Program-made: the position numbers and the translations under genes
Assembly (NCBI GenBank): GCA_021789975.1
Contig: JAJYIT010000017.1
Location: 1-64,000 of the forward strand
From: Bacteroidota bacterium
GTDB lineage: Bacteria; Bacteroidota; Ignavibacteria; Kryptoniales; JAKASW01
Direction of reading: 5' to 3'
Length of the DNA: 64,000 nucleotides
Shown: piece by piece, positions 46,119-55,474 of the stretch
Position numbering within the stretch: the stretch's first letter is position 1
Layout of the letters: each line of letters opens with the position of its first letter
Notes under the pieces: generated by a model
What the model saw: only the letters and a program-made list of their open reading frames with translations
Databases searched by the model: none
What the model was told of the DNA's origin: nothing

Positions 46119-47750
46119 ATGGGACAAAAAAGAATCCTATGGGTCAGGCTCGATGCAATCGGGGATAACCTCCTCGCTTCTTCTATGCTTCCGCACATAT
46201 ATGAGAAGTACGAGAAGCCGCAGATTACGGTGGTCTGCCAGAAGCATATTGCGGAACTCTATGAGGCGAATCCTTTCGTAGCGAGAGTCATCGGGGTCGA
46301 GAAAATGAGACTGTTCCTGGATCCGGTCTACAGAGGCAGTGTGCTCCAGGGTCTGCGCGATTCGCATTTCGATGTTGCTTTGGACAGCTCCTCCTCCTGG
46401 GAGCAGCTTGCCGATTTGTTTGTTGTCGGAAGTCTGGCAAAAGAGAAGATCGCATTCGGGAACTCAAATGCAATCCCGGGGAACGTCGCAAAAAAGAGGG
46501 GCGGAGTTTACACATCGCTTATAAGGTTTAGAGACATGTACGAGCCTGAGATGGAACGACACCGTGACTTTCTTCGGGGCATAGGAGTTCAGGCGCCTCC
46601 TTTGAAGGCGGCTGTTTGGACTACGAAGGAAGATGATGAGTTTGCCGACCAGGTTTTCGAGGCGAACCGGCTAGCGCCGGAAAAGACTTTGGGGTTGTTT
46701 GCATTCGGAAGATCACACCTCCGAACGTATCCGCTATATAGTGAAGCTCTCTCTGAGATCTGCAAAGAAAATGATTTCTCGGTGATGGCAATTGGAGACG
46801 GCGCAGCATACGGATTCAACCAGGTCTGCTTGAACGAACTCGGTGTTCACTCCGTGAATCTCAGCGGCAAGACAACACTGCGGCAGACTGCGGCGCTTCT
46901 CAAGAGGTGTCGTCTCGCTGTAGGTGCTGAGACCGGTACCGCACATATGGCGTGTGCTGTCGATACACCGAACGTTGTGGTTATGGGCGGCGGCCACTTC
47001 TGGCGATTCATGCCGTACTCTGTCAGGACTTCACTCGTCGCACTTCCCATTGACTGCTATTTTTGCGACTGGCTCTGCAAACATGAATACTCTCACTGTG
47101 TAATCGATCTGGATCCTGGAGTGCTGGAGTTTGCGGTGCGCGAAACGTTGCGGACCGAGTCCGAGAAACCGCGGCTTTTTCTTCAACCCGCCGACTGGTG
47201 GAAGACACCACCCGGCGGCCCTCGGTGGAAGTATCCCGACAAGATTAATCTTGAAAATAGTGTGCAGGTGATCCCTGTTGCCCAGACAAGGAAGTTTGAG
47301 CATCGAAGACTGACGAAATCCGACCTTGAAAAGACGCATAGCATGTTCAAGCCGAAAGAACTTCCACAGGAAGTAGTCGATGCAGCGAGCGCCTCTAAGG
47401 AATTACGGAAAGCCGGCAAGATCGAAGAGGCATTGAAGAGAGTCGAGAAGGCAATGGAAGATAATCCTGGCTTCCCTGATCTGATGAATCTTAAGGGTGA
47501 GATTGAGATTGAGCTCGGCCAACTGGATCGCGCGCGCGCGACTCTGTTCGGAATCATAACTCTATTTCCATTTCATACCGACACTATGAACAACATCGCG
47601 GTGATCGAAATTCTTCAGAAACGTTACGACTCGGCGATTGGTGTACTCAAGAGGCTTTTGGAAGTCGATCCCAAAAATGAGACCGCGCTGTCCAACTTGC
47701 TTTTCATCGAGCGAGAATTAACGGCGCAGAAGAAGCCTGCCGTCGGTTGA
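46119..47750 (+). CDS. Glycosyltransferase family 9 (heptosyltransferase-like) with C-terminal TPRs
   Basis: A cytoplasmic 543-residue glycosyltransferase. The GT9 fold (about 1-350) has ILWVRLDAIGDNLLASSMLP, the second domain GLFAFGRSH, and the sugar-binding VGAETGTAHMACAVD. A Cys cluster (CYFCDWLCKHEYSHC) follows, seen in other GT9 proteins. From about 415 come TPR-like helices (AGKIEEALKRVEKAMEDNPG, RYDSAIGVLKRLLEVDPKN). It likely adds heptose or a related sugar to an envelope glycan. The start chosen gives the normal family start; a TTG at 46065 would add 18 residues. Confidence 0.88.
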   Translation: MGQKRILWVRLDAIGDNLLASSMLPHIYEKYEKPQITVVCQKHIAELYEANPFVARVIGVEKMRLFLDPVYRGSVLQGLRDSHFDVALDSSSSWEQLADLFVVGSLAKEKIAFGNSNAIPGNVAKKRGGVYTSLIRFRDMYEPEMERHRDFLRGIGVQAPPLKAAVWTTKEDDEFADQVFEANRLAPEKTLGLFAFGRSHLRTYPLYSEALSEICKENDFSVMAIGDGAAYGFNQVCLNELGVHSVNLSGKTTLRQTAALLKRCRLAVGAETGTAHMACAVDTPNVVVMGGGHFWRFMPYSVRTSLVALPIDCYFCDWLCKHEYSHCVIDLDPGVLEFAVRETLRTESEKPRLFLQPADWWKTPPGGPRWKYPDKINLENSVQVIPVAQTRKFEHRRLTKSDLEKTHSMFKPKELPQEVVDAASASKELRKAGKIEEALKRVEKAMEDNPGFPDLMNLKGEIEIELGQLDRARATLFGIITLFPFHTDTMNNIAVIEILQKRYDSAIGVLKRLLEVDPKNETALSNLLFIERELTAQKKPAVG

Positions 47751-47787
47751 ACTGCCGACCATTAATAACGAAAAATGCGAGTCAATC

Positions 47788-50565
47788 TTGACCCTTAAAA
47801 AAGTTTTGCCTGCCAATTACTTGTTGCTAATCCTGATGACTTTGTCGCTCTCGGCGAATGCCCAGACATCTCTCGGCGATTTTACTTCCTATTCCGTTCA
47901 AGGCAAGTCCGTTACAGTATATGCGGGCGAATCTGCGTTAAGGTTCGTTTTCTATAGACCCAACCTGGTCCGCGTGGACTTGATGCCGACACTTACAACA
48001 TTGTTCGACAGCTCGCTAGTGGTTGTTCAGGATACTACCACACCGGTCACATTCTCCATATCGGATAGCGATTCTTCGCTTTCGATCACAACGACATCGC
48101 TAAAAATCGTGTGCAATAAATATCCGGTCAGAGTTGCCTACTTTGCCCTAGGTGATCAATTGCTCTTGAAGGAGCCTGCGGCGGCCGGATTTGCGCATTA
48201 TCTAAACCAGAGAATCGCCAACTTCCAGATTCAACCGGATGAACATTTCTACGGGACAGGCGAGAGAGGAATGAGTCTCGACCTGCGCGGTCAATCGTTC
48301 GATAGCTTCAACGAGCAGCACGGCGGTTATCCACAGTACGGAGGAATTCCCGCTACAATGAACGTCAATGTTCCTTTTATTATGTCAACGAATCATTACG
48401 GCATTTATTTCGAAGATACTTACAGCGGACATTTCGACATCGGGAGCTTCAACCCTTCTATCCTTTCTTACATTGCCGACGGCGGCGAGCTTTCATACTA
48501 TTTCATCTACGACCCATCGATGACGAGGGTATTGTCGGATTACACCTGGCTGACGGGAAGGGCAGCGCTCCTTCCTAAATGGGCTTACGGTTACATCCAA
48601 TCCAAGTTTGGGTACCATGATGTCTCGCAGGCTCAAGCCATGCTCGACACGATGCGTGCAAACCGGCTTCCATGCGACGCGATAGTCCTCGATCTGTATT
48701 GGTTCAAGAACATGGGCGACCTATCCTGGAATACGGGCGATTGGCCAAATCCCGACCAGATTACGTCGGACTTCCTATCCAGAGGTTTCAACACAGTAGT
48801 TATTACCGAGCCGTACGTAACGCAGCCCTCTCTGAACTATTCCTACGCGAGCGGGAACGGATACCTGGCGAAGACTGCGTCGGGCCAGACTTACGTGCTT
48901 CCGAATTGGTGGTCGTGTCAATGTAATGCAGGGCTATTGGACATCACCAATCCTGCTGCCCGTAGTTGGTGGTGGAGCAAGTATCAGCAGATATTCTCGA
49001 CTGGAGTCGACGGCTTGTGGATTGATCTTGGTGAACCCGAACGAGATTCGCCTGACATGCAATTCTTCATGGGACCCGACCTGAAAGTACACAACATATA
49101 TGATTTCTTGTGGGCAGAGACTCTGTTCCATGGATTCAGTCAATCCTATCCTGACCGAAGACTTTTCAACTTAACTCGTTCCGGCTACGCCGGCATCCAG
49201 CGGTTTGGGGTCGTCACATGGTCGGGAGACGTTTCGAAGACCTTCCCCGGACTCGCGGTTTAACTACCGTTGCTATTGAACATGGGAATGTCGGGATTAG
49301 CCTATCACAATTCGGACATAGGTGGATTTACAAGCAGCAACAACACGCCGACTACTCCTGAGCTTTACACACGCTGGATGGAATTTGGTGCGTTCTGCCC
49401 GGTGATGAGGGCGCACGGCTATGACGCCCTCGGCGGCACGGAGCCGTGGGTATTTGGGGTATCCACCGAAAACATCGTCCGGAAAATAATCGACCTGCGA
49501 TATTCTCTCTTGCCTTACAATTATACGATGGCACACGAGACTTATGAATCGGGAATTCCGCTGGCAAGACCGCTGGTGTTGGAGTTTTCCGATGACCAAA
49601 ACCTTTACAACGAGAGCTCTGCCTACATGTGGGGTGATGATTTTCTCGTCGCGCCGGTTGTCCAGTCGGGTCAGACATCGAAGAGTTTCTACTTGCCGCA
49701 GGGGAAGTGGATCGATTTTTGGAACGATCTCGTCTACGCCGGCGGGCAGACGATTACCGTGCCGGCCCCCCTCGGCGAGGTGCCGCTTTTCGTCAAAGCC
49801 GGTAGCATAATCCCCATGCAACCGGTGGAACAATACACGGATGAATTTCCCGCCGACACAATTCTGCTCGCCATCTACCCTGGTCAGAATACGACGGACA
49901 ATTTCAACCTCTATGAAGATGACGGCACAACGCTCGACTATCAGAAAGGGGCATTCGCGACAACAAACTTGGCGACTTCAGTCATTGACGACGGAAGCGA
50001 GAACGATATGACTCTTTCAATCGGCCCGTCGGTTGGGGGCTACACCGGGAAGCCGCAACATCGGGTCTATGTGTGCTCGATACATGAAATTTCTTTTTCT
50101 CCAGCGAGTGTCTCTTCGGGGAATTTACCCATTCCGAATCTGCAATCTGAAGATGGACTTGCGACTAACAGCACAGGATACTTTTTTGACTCAACTGCAC
50201 ACATCCTACATGTGAAGATTCAGACTGTGCCAGACAGTTCTTATCAGATCAAAATCGACAGCACGCAAATAAGCAGCATTGACAAGAGTCTGCCGATTCC
50301 GTCCGGCTACCAGCTTGAGCAGAACTATCCGAATCCCTTCAATCCCACCACAACAATTACCTACACGTTGTCATCCAGGCAGAGAGTGACCGTAAGCATC
50401 TACGATGTTCTCGGAAGAAATGTCAGGACTCTTTTCAACGGGGAAGCCACGGCCGGGAAGCATCGTGTCGTATTTGATGGGAGAGGGCTGCCGAGCGGAG
50501 TATATATTTACAGGCTTACCGCAAGACCTTTCGACAAATCTAAAGTCATGGCGCTTGTCAAATAA
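47788..50565 (+). pseudogene. GH31 alpha-glucosidase with T9SS domain, interrupted by in-frame TAA
   Basis: A secreted glycosidase whose two halves lie in one frame, split by a TAA at 49261-49263. Part one (491 residues, TTG start, signal peptide ending at NAQ) has the N-terminal beta domain, the nucleophile segment GLWIDLGEPE and the acid/base segment VTWSGDVSKTFPGLAV. After TAA, LPLLLNMGMSG continues without shift, then the rest of the barrel, DIGGF, the C-terminal beta domains and a sorting domain with QNYPNPFNPTTTI. Homologues have Gln at the stop position, so a single C-to-T change (CAA to TAA) explains the break. The truncated product would lack the last barrel strands and could not be sorted. 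A sequence error or read-through is possible. Confidence 0.9.
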
Positions 50566-50785
50566 CCCAGATGCTTGGGCGTGTTTCAGCCTGGATCACG
50601 TTTCAGGACGGAGATTTACGACTCGGATCATCCAGGACGCAAATCCACTATTTCGAAAATTGGAATTCCCCGGCAATCCTTGCGACTTTTGCGGTCGGAG
50701 AAAGGCTCACGAGGATCAATCGAGCTTTAAGCTTCGACTTCACCCGATGCTTGGAAATATCTATCCTTAATTTTAATATTAACTC
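50566..50785. other. Intergenic region between GH31 and tsaD
   Basis: No gene supported. Several short frames are open, but none shows a recognisable motif; the AT-rich 25 bases before tsaD (TTAATTTTAATATTAACTC) may hold promoter elements. Confidence 0.4.
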
Positions 50786-51829
50786 ATGAATCTACTTGCG
50801 ATAGAGACGTCATGTGATGAGTGTTCGGCGGCGGTTCTCCAGGATGGATCGCTTAAATCGATAGTCATTTCATCGCAGCTCATACACACCGAATACGGCG
50901 GTGTTGTGCCGGAACTTGCCTCTCGTGCTCACATGGAATTGATCGTTCCTGTTGTCGAAGAGGCGCTGATAAAATCAAGTGTAGACAAGGATAATATCGA
51001 AGCAGTCGCAGTGACTTACGGTCCCGGATTGGCGGGATCGTTAATCGTCGGGCTGAGTTTCGCGAAGGCGTTCGCGGCGGCAAGAGGAATCCCTGTCATC
51101 GGCATAAATCACATGGAGGGGCATCTGTACTCCACTTTCCTCGAAGATGACAAGCCGGAGTTCCCGTTTGTTGCTTTAATCGTAAGCGGCGGTCACACGA
51201 TGTTAATACATGTTAGAGAACCGTACTCGCATGAATTAGTTGGACAGACGAGGGACGATGCCGCAGGCGAGGCTTTCGACAAAGTAGCAAAGCTCCTGGG
51301 ACTCGGTTATCCCGGAGGACCGATAATTGACAAGCTTGCAAAAGAGGGAAATGCCCGGGCATTCAGTTTCCCGAAGGCGTTTCTATCAAGGAGTTCCACG
51401 CCTGAGAATGGAGAGACATTTGAATTCAGCTTCTCCGGACTGAAGACCAGCGTGCTTTATCTACTGAGAGATTTGAAATACAATGCCGATGTCCGCGACG
51501 AAAAACTCGTCAGAGACATTTGTGCCTCCTTCCAACGTGCTGTGGTCGATGTCCTGGTTGAGAAGGCAGCAAGGGCTGCTGAGAGATTCTCAGTCAGATC
51601 GATTTCAGTCGCAGGCGGCGTTGCTGCAAACCGTGAATTGCGCGAGACCATCCAGGCGCGTGCCTCTTCCATCGGCGCAAAGGCTCACTTCCCAAGACCT
51701 CTCTACTGTACCGACAATGCCGCGATGATTGGGATGGCAGCTCATTTCAAGATCCTGAAGTATGGGATGGTATCGGATTTGTCATTGAAACCTGTGCCGA
51801 ACCTCCCCCTCATCGCAGAGCCGGCTTAG
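50786..51829 (+). CDS. tsaD: tRNA N6-adenosine threonylcarbamoyltransferase
   Basis: Places the threonylcarbamoyl group on A37 of ANN-decoding tRNAs. The 347-residue protein shows the ASKHA-fold pattern: AIETSCDECSAAV, metal-site HMEGHLYS, VSGGHTMLI, GQTRDDAAGEAFDKVAKLLGLGYPGG, SGLKTSVLY, and AGGVAANRELR. Length and order match TsaD. It is followed after 22 bases by trpA; the two are not normally linked in function. Confidence 0.97.
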   Translation: MNLLAIETSCDECSAAVLQDGSLKSIVISSQLIHTEYGGVVPELASRAHMELIVPVVEEALIKSSVDKDNIEAVAVTYGPGLAGSLIVGLSFAKAFAAARGIPVIGINHMEGHLYSTFLEDDKPEFPFVALIVSGGHTMLIHVREPYSHELVGQTRDDAAGEAFDKVAKLLGLGYPGGPIIDKLAKEGNARAFSFPKAFLSRSSTPENGETFEFSFSGLKTSVLYLLRDLKYNADVRDEKLVRDICASFQRAVVDVLVEKAARAAERFSVRSISVAGGVAANRELRETIQARASSIGAKAHFPRPLYCTDNAAMIGMAAHFKILKYGMVSDLSLKPVPNLPLIAEPA

Positions 51830-51851
51830 AACTAAAGGGAAAACACACACA

Positions 51852-52664
51852 TTGAACGGAATTCATCTTTTATTTGAAGGGCCGCGCAAAAGCGCGCCGC
51901 GACAAAAGAAATTATTGAGCGCGTATCTGATGCCGGGTTTCCCGCACACCGAATCGACAGTGAAACTTCTCGAAGCCGCCGAAAGTGCGGGCGTCGATTT
52001 TGTAGAATTGGGTGTCCCGTTCAGCGACCCGCTGGCAGATGGCCCTGTTATTCAGAACGCATCACAGATCGCTATCGGAAACGGCATTACTCCAGCAAAA
52101 GTCCTTGAGGCCGTTCGTGATTTTAGAAAGAGATCTCGTCTCCCGATAATTCTTATGGGGTATATGAACTCTTTTCTAAATGGGATGGGTGATGATACTT
52201 TCTTGAGGCTCAGCGAGTCTGGGGTTGACGGCGTCATAATTCCTGATTTGTCTCTCGAAGAATCTGCTGCCATGAAGGAAAAGATTGAAGAAGCAGATAT
52301 CAGCCTGGTCCTTCTCATAGCTCCTACTTCTGGCGATGAACGGATTCAACGGATTGACAATTTCACATCTGACTTCAGCTACTGTGTCTCGGTCACCGGT
52401 GTGACAGGCGCGAGGAAAAATTTAGTCAGCGATGAAGTGGTCGGCTTTCTCGGAAAGGTTAGAAAACTTGCCCGGAAACCCTACGTGGTCGGCTTCGGGA
52501 TTTCAACGCCGGATGCCGCGAGAGATATTTCGAAATACGCGGATGGCATAGTGGTGGGATCTGCTTTGCTGCAGCAAATTGCGGGCGAGCAGCCGGGAAA
52601 AGAAGCCGAAGCAGCCCGTGCTTTCCTTAAATCCCTCAGAGATTCCGTCGACACCGACCGATAA
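51852..52664 (+). CDS. trpA: Tryptophan synthase alpha subunit
   Basis: Cleaves indole-3-glycerol phosphate to indole and glyceraldehyde 3-phosphate. The 270 residues have the catalytic Glu in VDFVELGVPFSDPLADGPVIQ, the catalytic Asp in GVDGVIIPDLSLEE, and the phosphate site GVTGAR...VVGFGISTPDAA. It stands apart from other trp genes and sits between tsaD and the chorismate mutase-MltG gene. The TTG start has an AAGGGA site at a long spacing. Confidence 0.96.
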   Translation: MNGIHLLFEGPRKSAPRQKKLLSAYLMPGFPHTESTVKLLEAAESAGVDFVELGVPFSDPLADGPVIQNASQIAIGNGITPAKVLEAVRDFRKRSRLPIILMGYMNSFLNGMGDDTFLRLSESGVDGVIIPDLSLEESAAMKEKIEEADISLVLLIAPTSGDERIQRIDNFTSDFSYCVSVTGVTGARKNLVSDEVVGFLGKVRKLARKPYVVGFGISTPDAARDISKYADGIVVGSALLQQIAGEQPGKEAEAARAFLKSLRDSVDTDR

Positions 52665-52674
52665 GGTGGCAGCC

Positions 52675-54024
52675 TTGCATGACAATATGAAATGGCTGAG
52701 GAAGCGGATAGACCGCCTCGACAAGCGGATCGTCAAGCTTCTTAACCAGCGAGCTGGCTATGCAGACGAGATAGGAAAGATCAAAGAGAAGCTAGGTATT
52801 GAGGTATATTCGCCTGAGCGAGAGAAACAGGTAATTGAGAATGTAAGCAAGAACAACCCGGGGCCCCTGACCGACGAAGCCGTCCAGCGACTCTACGAGA
52901 GAATCATAGACGAGTCGAGACGTCTGGAGCATGAGAGTTCCGAAGAGCGGAGGTCTTCTTTCGCTGACTATGCCCGCAAACTAAAATTCAAGGATATTCT
53001 TCGCTTGGCTAACCCATTAACCATGGACAAGAAAAACTTGAAGAGGTTTATTGTCGGGATAATCATCTTTATAGTCTTAGTTTCGTTAATCGCCTTTTTT
53101 GTCCCGTACCACTACGCATCGGGAACAGGGACTGTACTTACCATTGACCGTGGAACACCCGCAGACGTCGTGTATTCGGATATCGCTCGCCGGCGTCTGA
53201 TATCGGATGGATTCCTCTTTAAAATACTTGCAAAAACATTTGGAGTGGATCATCGGATCCAGGCAGGCAAATACCTCTTCGAAGGGCTTTATTCGGACTA
53301 CGATGTTCTGCGTACAATTTCTTCCGGGAAAAGCAACCTTCTGGTACCTGTTACGATTCCACCGGGTCTGACGGTGCGCCAGATTGCGGGGATTTATCAC
53401 CGGAAACTAGGCGTTGACTCCGTAGAATTCACCCGTGAGGCTCTTGGTGATTCTTTGGCAGCCTTGCTAAGCATACCGTCGACTAACCTCGAAGGGTATT
53501 TGTTTCCGCAGACATATGATTTCTACTACGGCACCGATGCCGGTGAGATAATCCGGAGAATGGTCGGGGAGTTCAATGGTTTCTTTAACGATTCACTGAA
53601 ATTACGTGCGCATGAAACAGGGTATTCGATCAACGAAATTATGGAGATGGCATCGATAGTTGAGGCCGAGGCAAGGGTAGATTCCGAGAGGGCCACGATT
53701 GCCAGCGTCTACTACAACAGGTTGCGATTAGGGATGCCGCTGGATGCGGACCCGACCATTGAATACGCTCTAAACGAACACAGGCGATTGTATTTCAAGG
53801 ATTTGAAGATCGAATCGCCCTTCAATACATATACTCATGCGGGTTTGCCCCCGACGCCAATCTGCAATCCCAGTGGGAAATCAATCCTCGCTGCACTGTA
53901 CCCCGATACCACGCGATACCTGTACTTCGTCGCCAACGGGAGCGGCGGGCACAGGTTCAGCGTTACCTTTGGCCAGCACAAGCGTGAAATCAGGGAATAC
54001 CGCAGGTCGTTGATGAGAGAATAG
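52675..54024 (+). CDS. mltG: AroQ chorismate mutase fused to MltG-type endolytic murein transglycosylase
   Basis: A 449-residue protein that joins two usually separate enzymes. Residues about 5-90 are an AroQ chorismate mutase, and residues equivalent to the E. coli active site are kept: R9, R26, K37, R49, E50, S81, with E85 in place of Gln88. The equivalent of Asp48 is Ser46. After a charged linker comes one membrane helix (about 123-143), then an MltG/YceG domain that cuts nascent glycan strands in the periplasm: VPVTIPPGLTVRQIA, LEGYLFPQTYDF, the catalytic E330 in ASIVEAEA, NRLRLGMPLDADPTIEYAL, and the AGLPPTPICNPS end motif. The helix polarity leaves the mutase inside. The TTG start lies five bases after AAGGTGG; ATG 52687 is an alternative. 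An internal ATG at 53023 could start MltG alone but has no clear ribosome binding site. Confidence 0.88.
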   Translation: MHDNMKWLRKRIDRLDKRIVKLLNQRAGYADEIGKIKEKLGIEVYSPEREKQVIENVSKNNPGPLTDEAVQRLYERIIDESRRLEHESSEERRSSFADYARKLKFKDILRLANPLTMDKKNLKRFIVGIIIFIVLVSLIAFFVPYHYASGTGTVLTIDRGTPADVVYSDIARRRLISDGFLFKILAKTFGVDHRIQAGKYLFEGLYSDYDVLRTISSGKSNLLVPVTIPPGLTVRQIAGIYHRKLGVDSVEFTREALGDSLAALLSIPSTNLEGYLFPQTYDFYYGTDAGEIIRRMVGEFNGFFNDSLKLRAHETGYSINEIMEMASIVEAEARVDSERATIASVYYNRLRLGMPLDADPTIEYALNEHRRLYFKDLKIESPFNTYTHAGLPPTPICNPSGKSILAALYPDTTRYLYFVANGSGGHRFSVTFGQHKREIREYRRSLMRE

Positions 54025-54031
54025 ATAGAAA

Positions 54032-55474
54032 ATGCTTTTGCTTTTGCTGCTTCAGCTGAGGTTGAGGCAAATGGTTGGCGGGGAGGGGGCGAAGGGTGTA
54101 ATCAAGTTCTTCCTGCCCTACTTGCTTGTCGGATTTTTTCTGGCGCTTACATACAGCGGTCTTAAATGGCCTGACGTGATGCACCAGCTTGAAATTGTCG
54201 GGATCGGCATAGCACTTTTCACTTCGATAGCAGAAACCCGAAAGCTTTTTTACACCGGCGGAGATACGGAAGACTTCTACTTTGTCCAGCCGAATTTCCT
54301 TTTTAGGGCGACGTTTGCGTGCGCAATCTTTGTTCTAAATATTTCTTTGGCAATATCGATATTCCTTCCGGTAATTCTGCTGTCCTCCCCTGTTCTTACA
54401 TCTCCCGGTGAGATTGCGGCAGGGGTCCTCTCTGTGGCATTCCTCTCTTCTTCTGCCTATCTATTTCTGCTGGCTGCGGTTTCAGTCGCTGGAAGAAAGG
54501 TCGCAAACATATCGCTGACGGGCATCCAGATCGCTATGGCGTTGCTTCTGCTTGGATTACTTCCGTTGACAACCGACACGGGCCTCGGGGGCTGGGTGAC
54601 TTCGGATTTGAGGATACCGTTGATAAGCTTCATTGTGATTTCGCTGGTGTTTGTATCCTTCCCCATACCGGAAGCGCTGGTGAGTAAACTTGCATACATA
54701 GATCAGGTTAAGAGTGTCGACCTTGTGAGGGTGGTGAATTCATTAAAGACACCTGCCTTCATCAGGTCATCTGAAGAAGAAGCAGGTTTCGTCTTCGTTC
54801 TATCCGGCATCATAAGAGACCCGGCATTCAGATTGTCTTCCATCGGAGTCGGTGCCACACCTATAATGGTCGCCATCTACTGGTCGCTGCGAAGAATCCC
54901 GGTGATGACTTTCTCCATGCCATACGCGATATTGAGCACCGACTTGGCGGCGCCGTTTGCCTCAATTGTGGTGTCCGGGGTCATCGCTCACTATTTCATT
55001 TCTCAGAATCTTGTAAGTTCTCGGAACCACGAAGCGAAATGGATTCTCGAATCTGCCGGAAATTTTCAGAGAGGAAAGTTTGTTCTGGGTGCACGAAAGG
55101 CGCTTCTCTTAACGATCCACGTCCCGATGACTTTGGGGATCTTCCTGTGCCTGGTATTCACCAGCCCGCTCATTGTCGCCATCGCAGCTACCGCCACTTT
55201 CTATTTCCTCTGCCATGTCGCCGCCAGTTGGTTCTCGGCAATGCAGACGAACCTTCCATTTACTCTCCCCTTTTCGAGGGTCGGTGCGACGGAAATGATC
55301 AATCTTGTATTCATGATGGTTTATTCGGCACTCGTCGTGTTCGCAATTTACTTCTCAATCGGGCAGCCTCTGGAGCTTTTGATGCTTAACGTTTTTGCGG
55401 TTATCTTAATAAGTCTTCTTGAGTTTTATTCATCTTCAATTGTGAGTAAAAGGGCGAGGCTGAGTGCTCGATAG
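54032..55474 (+). CDS. Multi-pass membrane protein, unassigned (ABC-2 permease-like)
   Basis: A 480-residue integral membrane protein with about 11 hydrophobic segments. No catalytic motif is visible. A short cytosolic stretch with TGGDTEDFYFVQPNF and a long central loop (about 225-265) divide it. The pattern recalls permease subunits of ABC-2 type exporters, but there is no adjacent ATPase gene. It starts 7 bases after the MltG fusion gene and overlaps ubiX by 11 bases, so it is part of the same transcription unit. Confidence 0.72.
   Translation: MLLLLLLQLRLRQMVGGEGAKGVIKFFLPYLLVGFFLALTYSGLKWPDVMHQLEIVGIGIALFTSIAETRKLFYTGGDTEDFYFVQPNFLFRATFACAIFVLNISLAISIFLPVILLSSPVLTSPGEIAAGVLSVAFLSSSAYLFLLAAVSVAGRKVANISLTGIQIAMALLLLGLLPLTTDTGLGGWVTSDLRIPLISFIVISLVFVSFPIPEALVSKLAYIDQVKSVDLVRVVNSLKTPAFIRSSEEEAGFVFVLSGIIRDPAFRLSSIGVGATPIMVAIYWSLRRIPVMTFSMPYAILSTDLAAPFASIVVSGVIAHYFISQNLVSSRNHEAKWILESAGNFQRGKFVLGARKALLLTIHVPMTLGIFLCLVFTSPLIVAIAATATFYFLCHVAASWFSAMQTNLPFTLPFSRVGATEMINLVFMMVYSALVVFAIYFSIGQPLELLMLNVFAVILISLLEFYSSSIVSKRARLSAR

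Noticed and set aside
52579-52674. N-terminal extension of the chorismate mutase-MltG protein into trpA
   Set aside because: 86-base overlap with trpA and a proline/serine-rich sequence; a ribosome binding site right after the trpA stop supports a start at 52675 or 52687.
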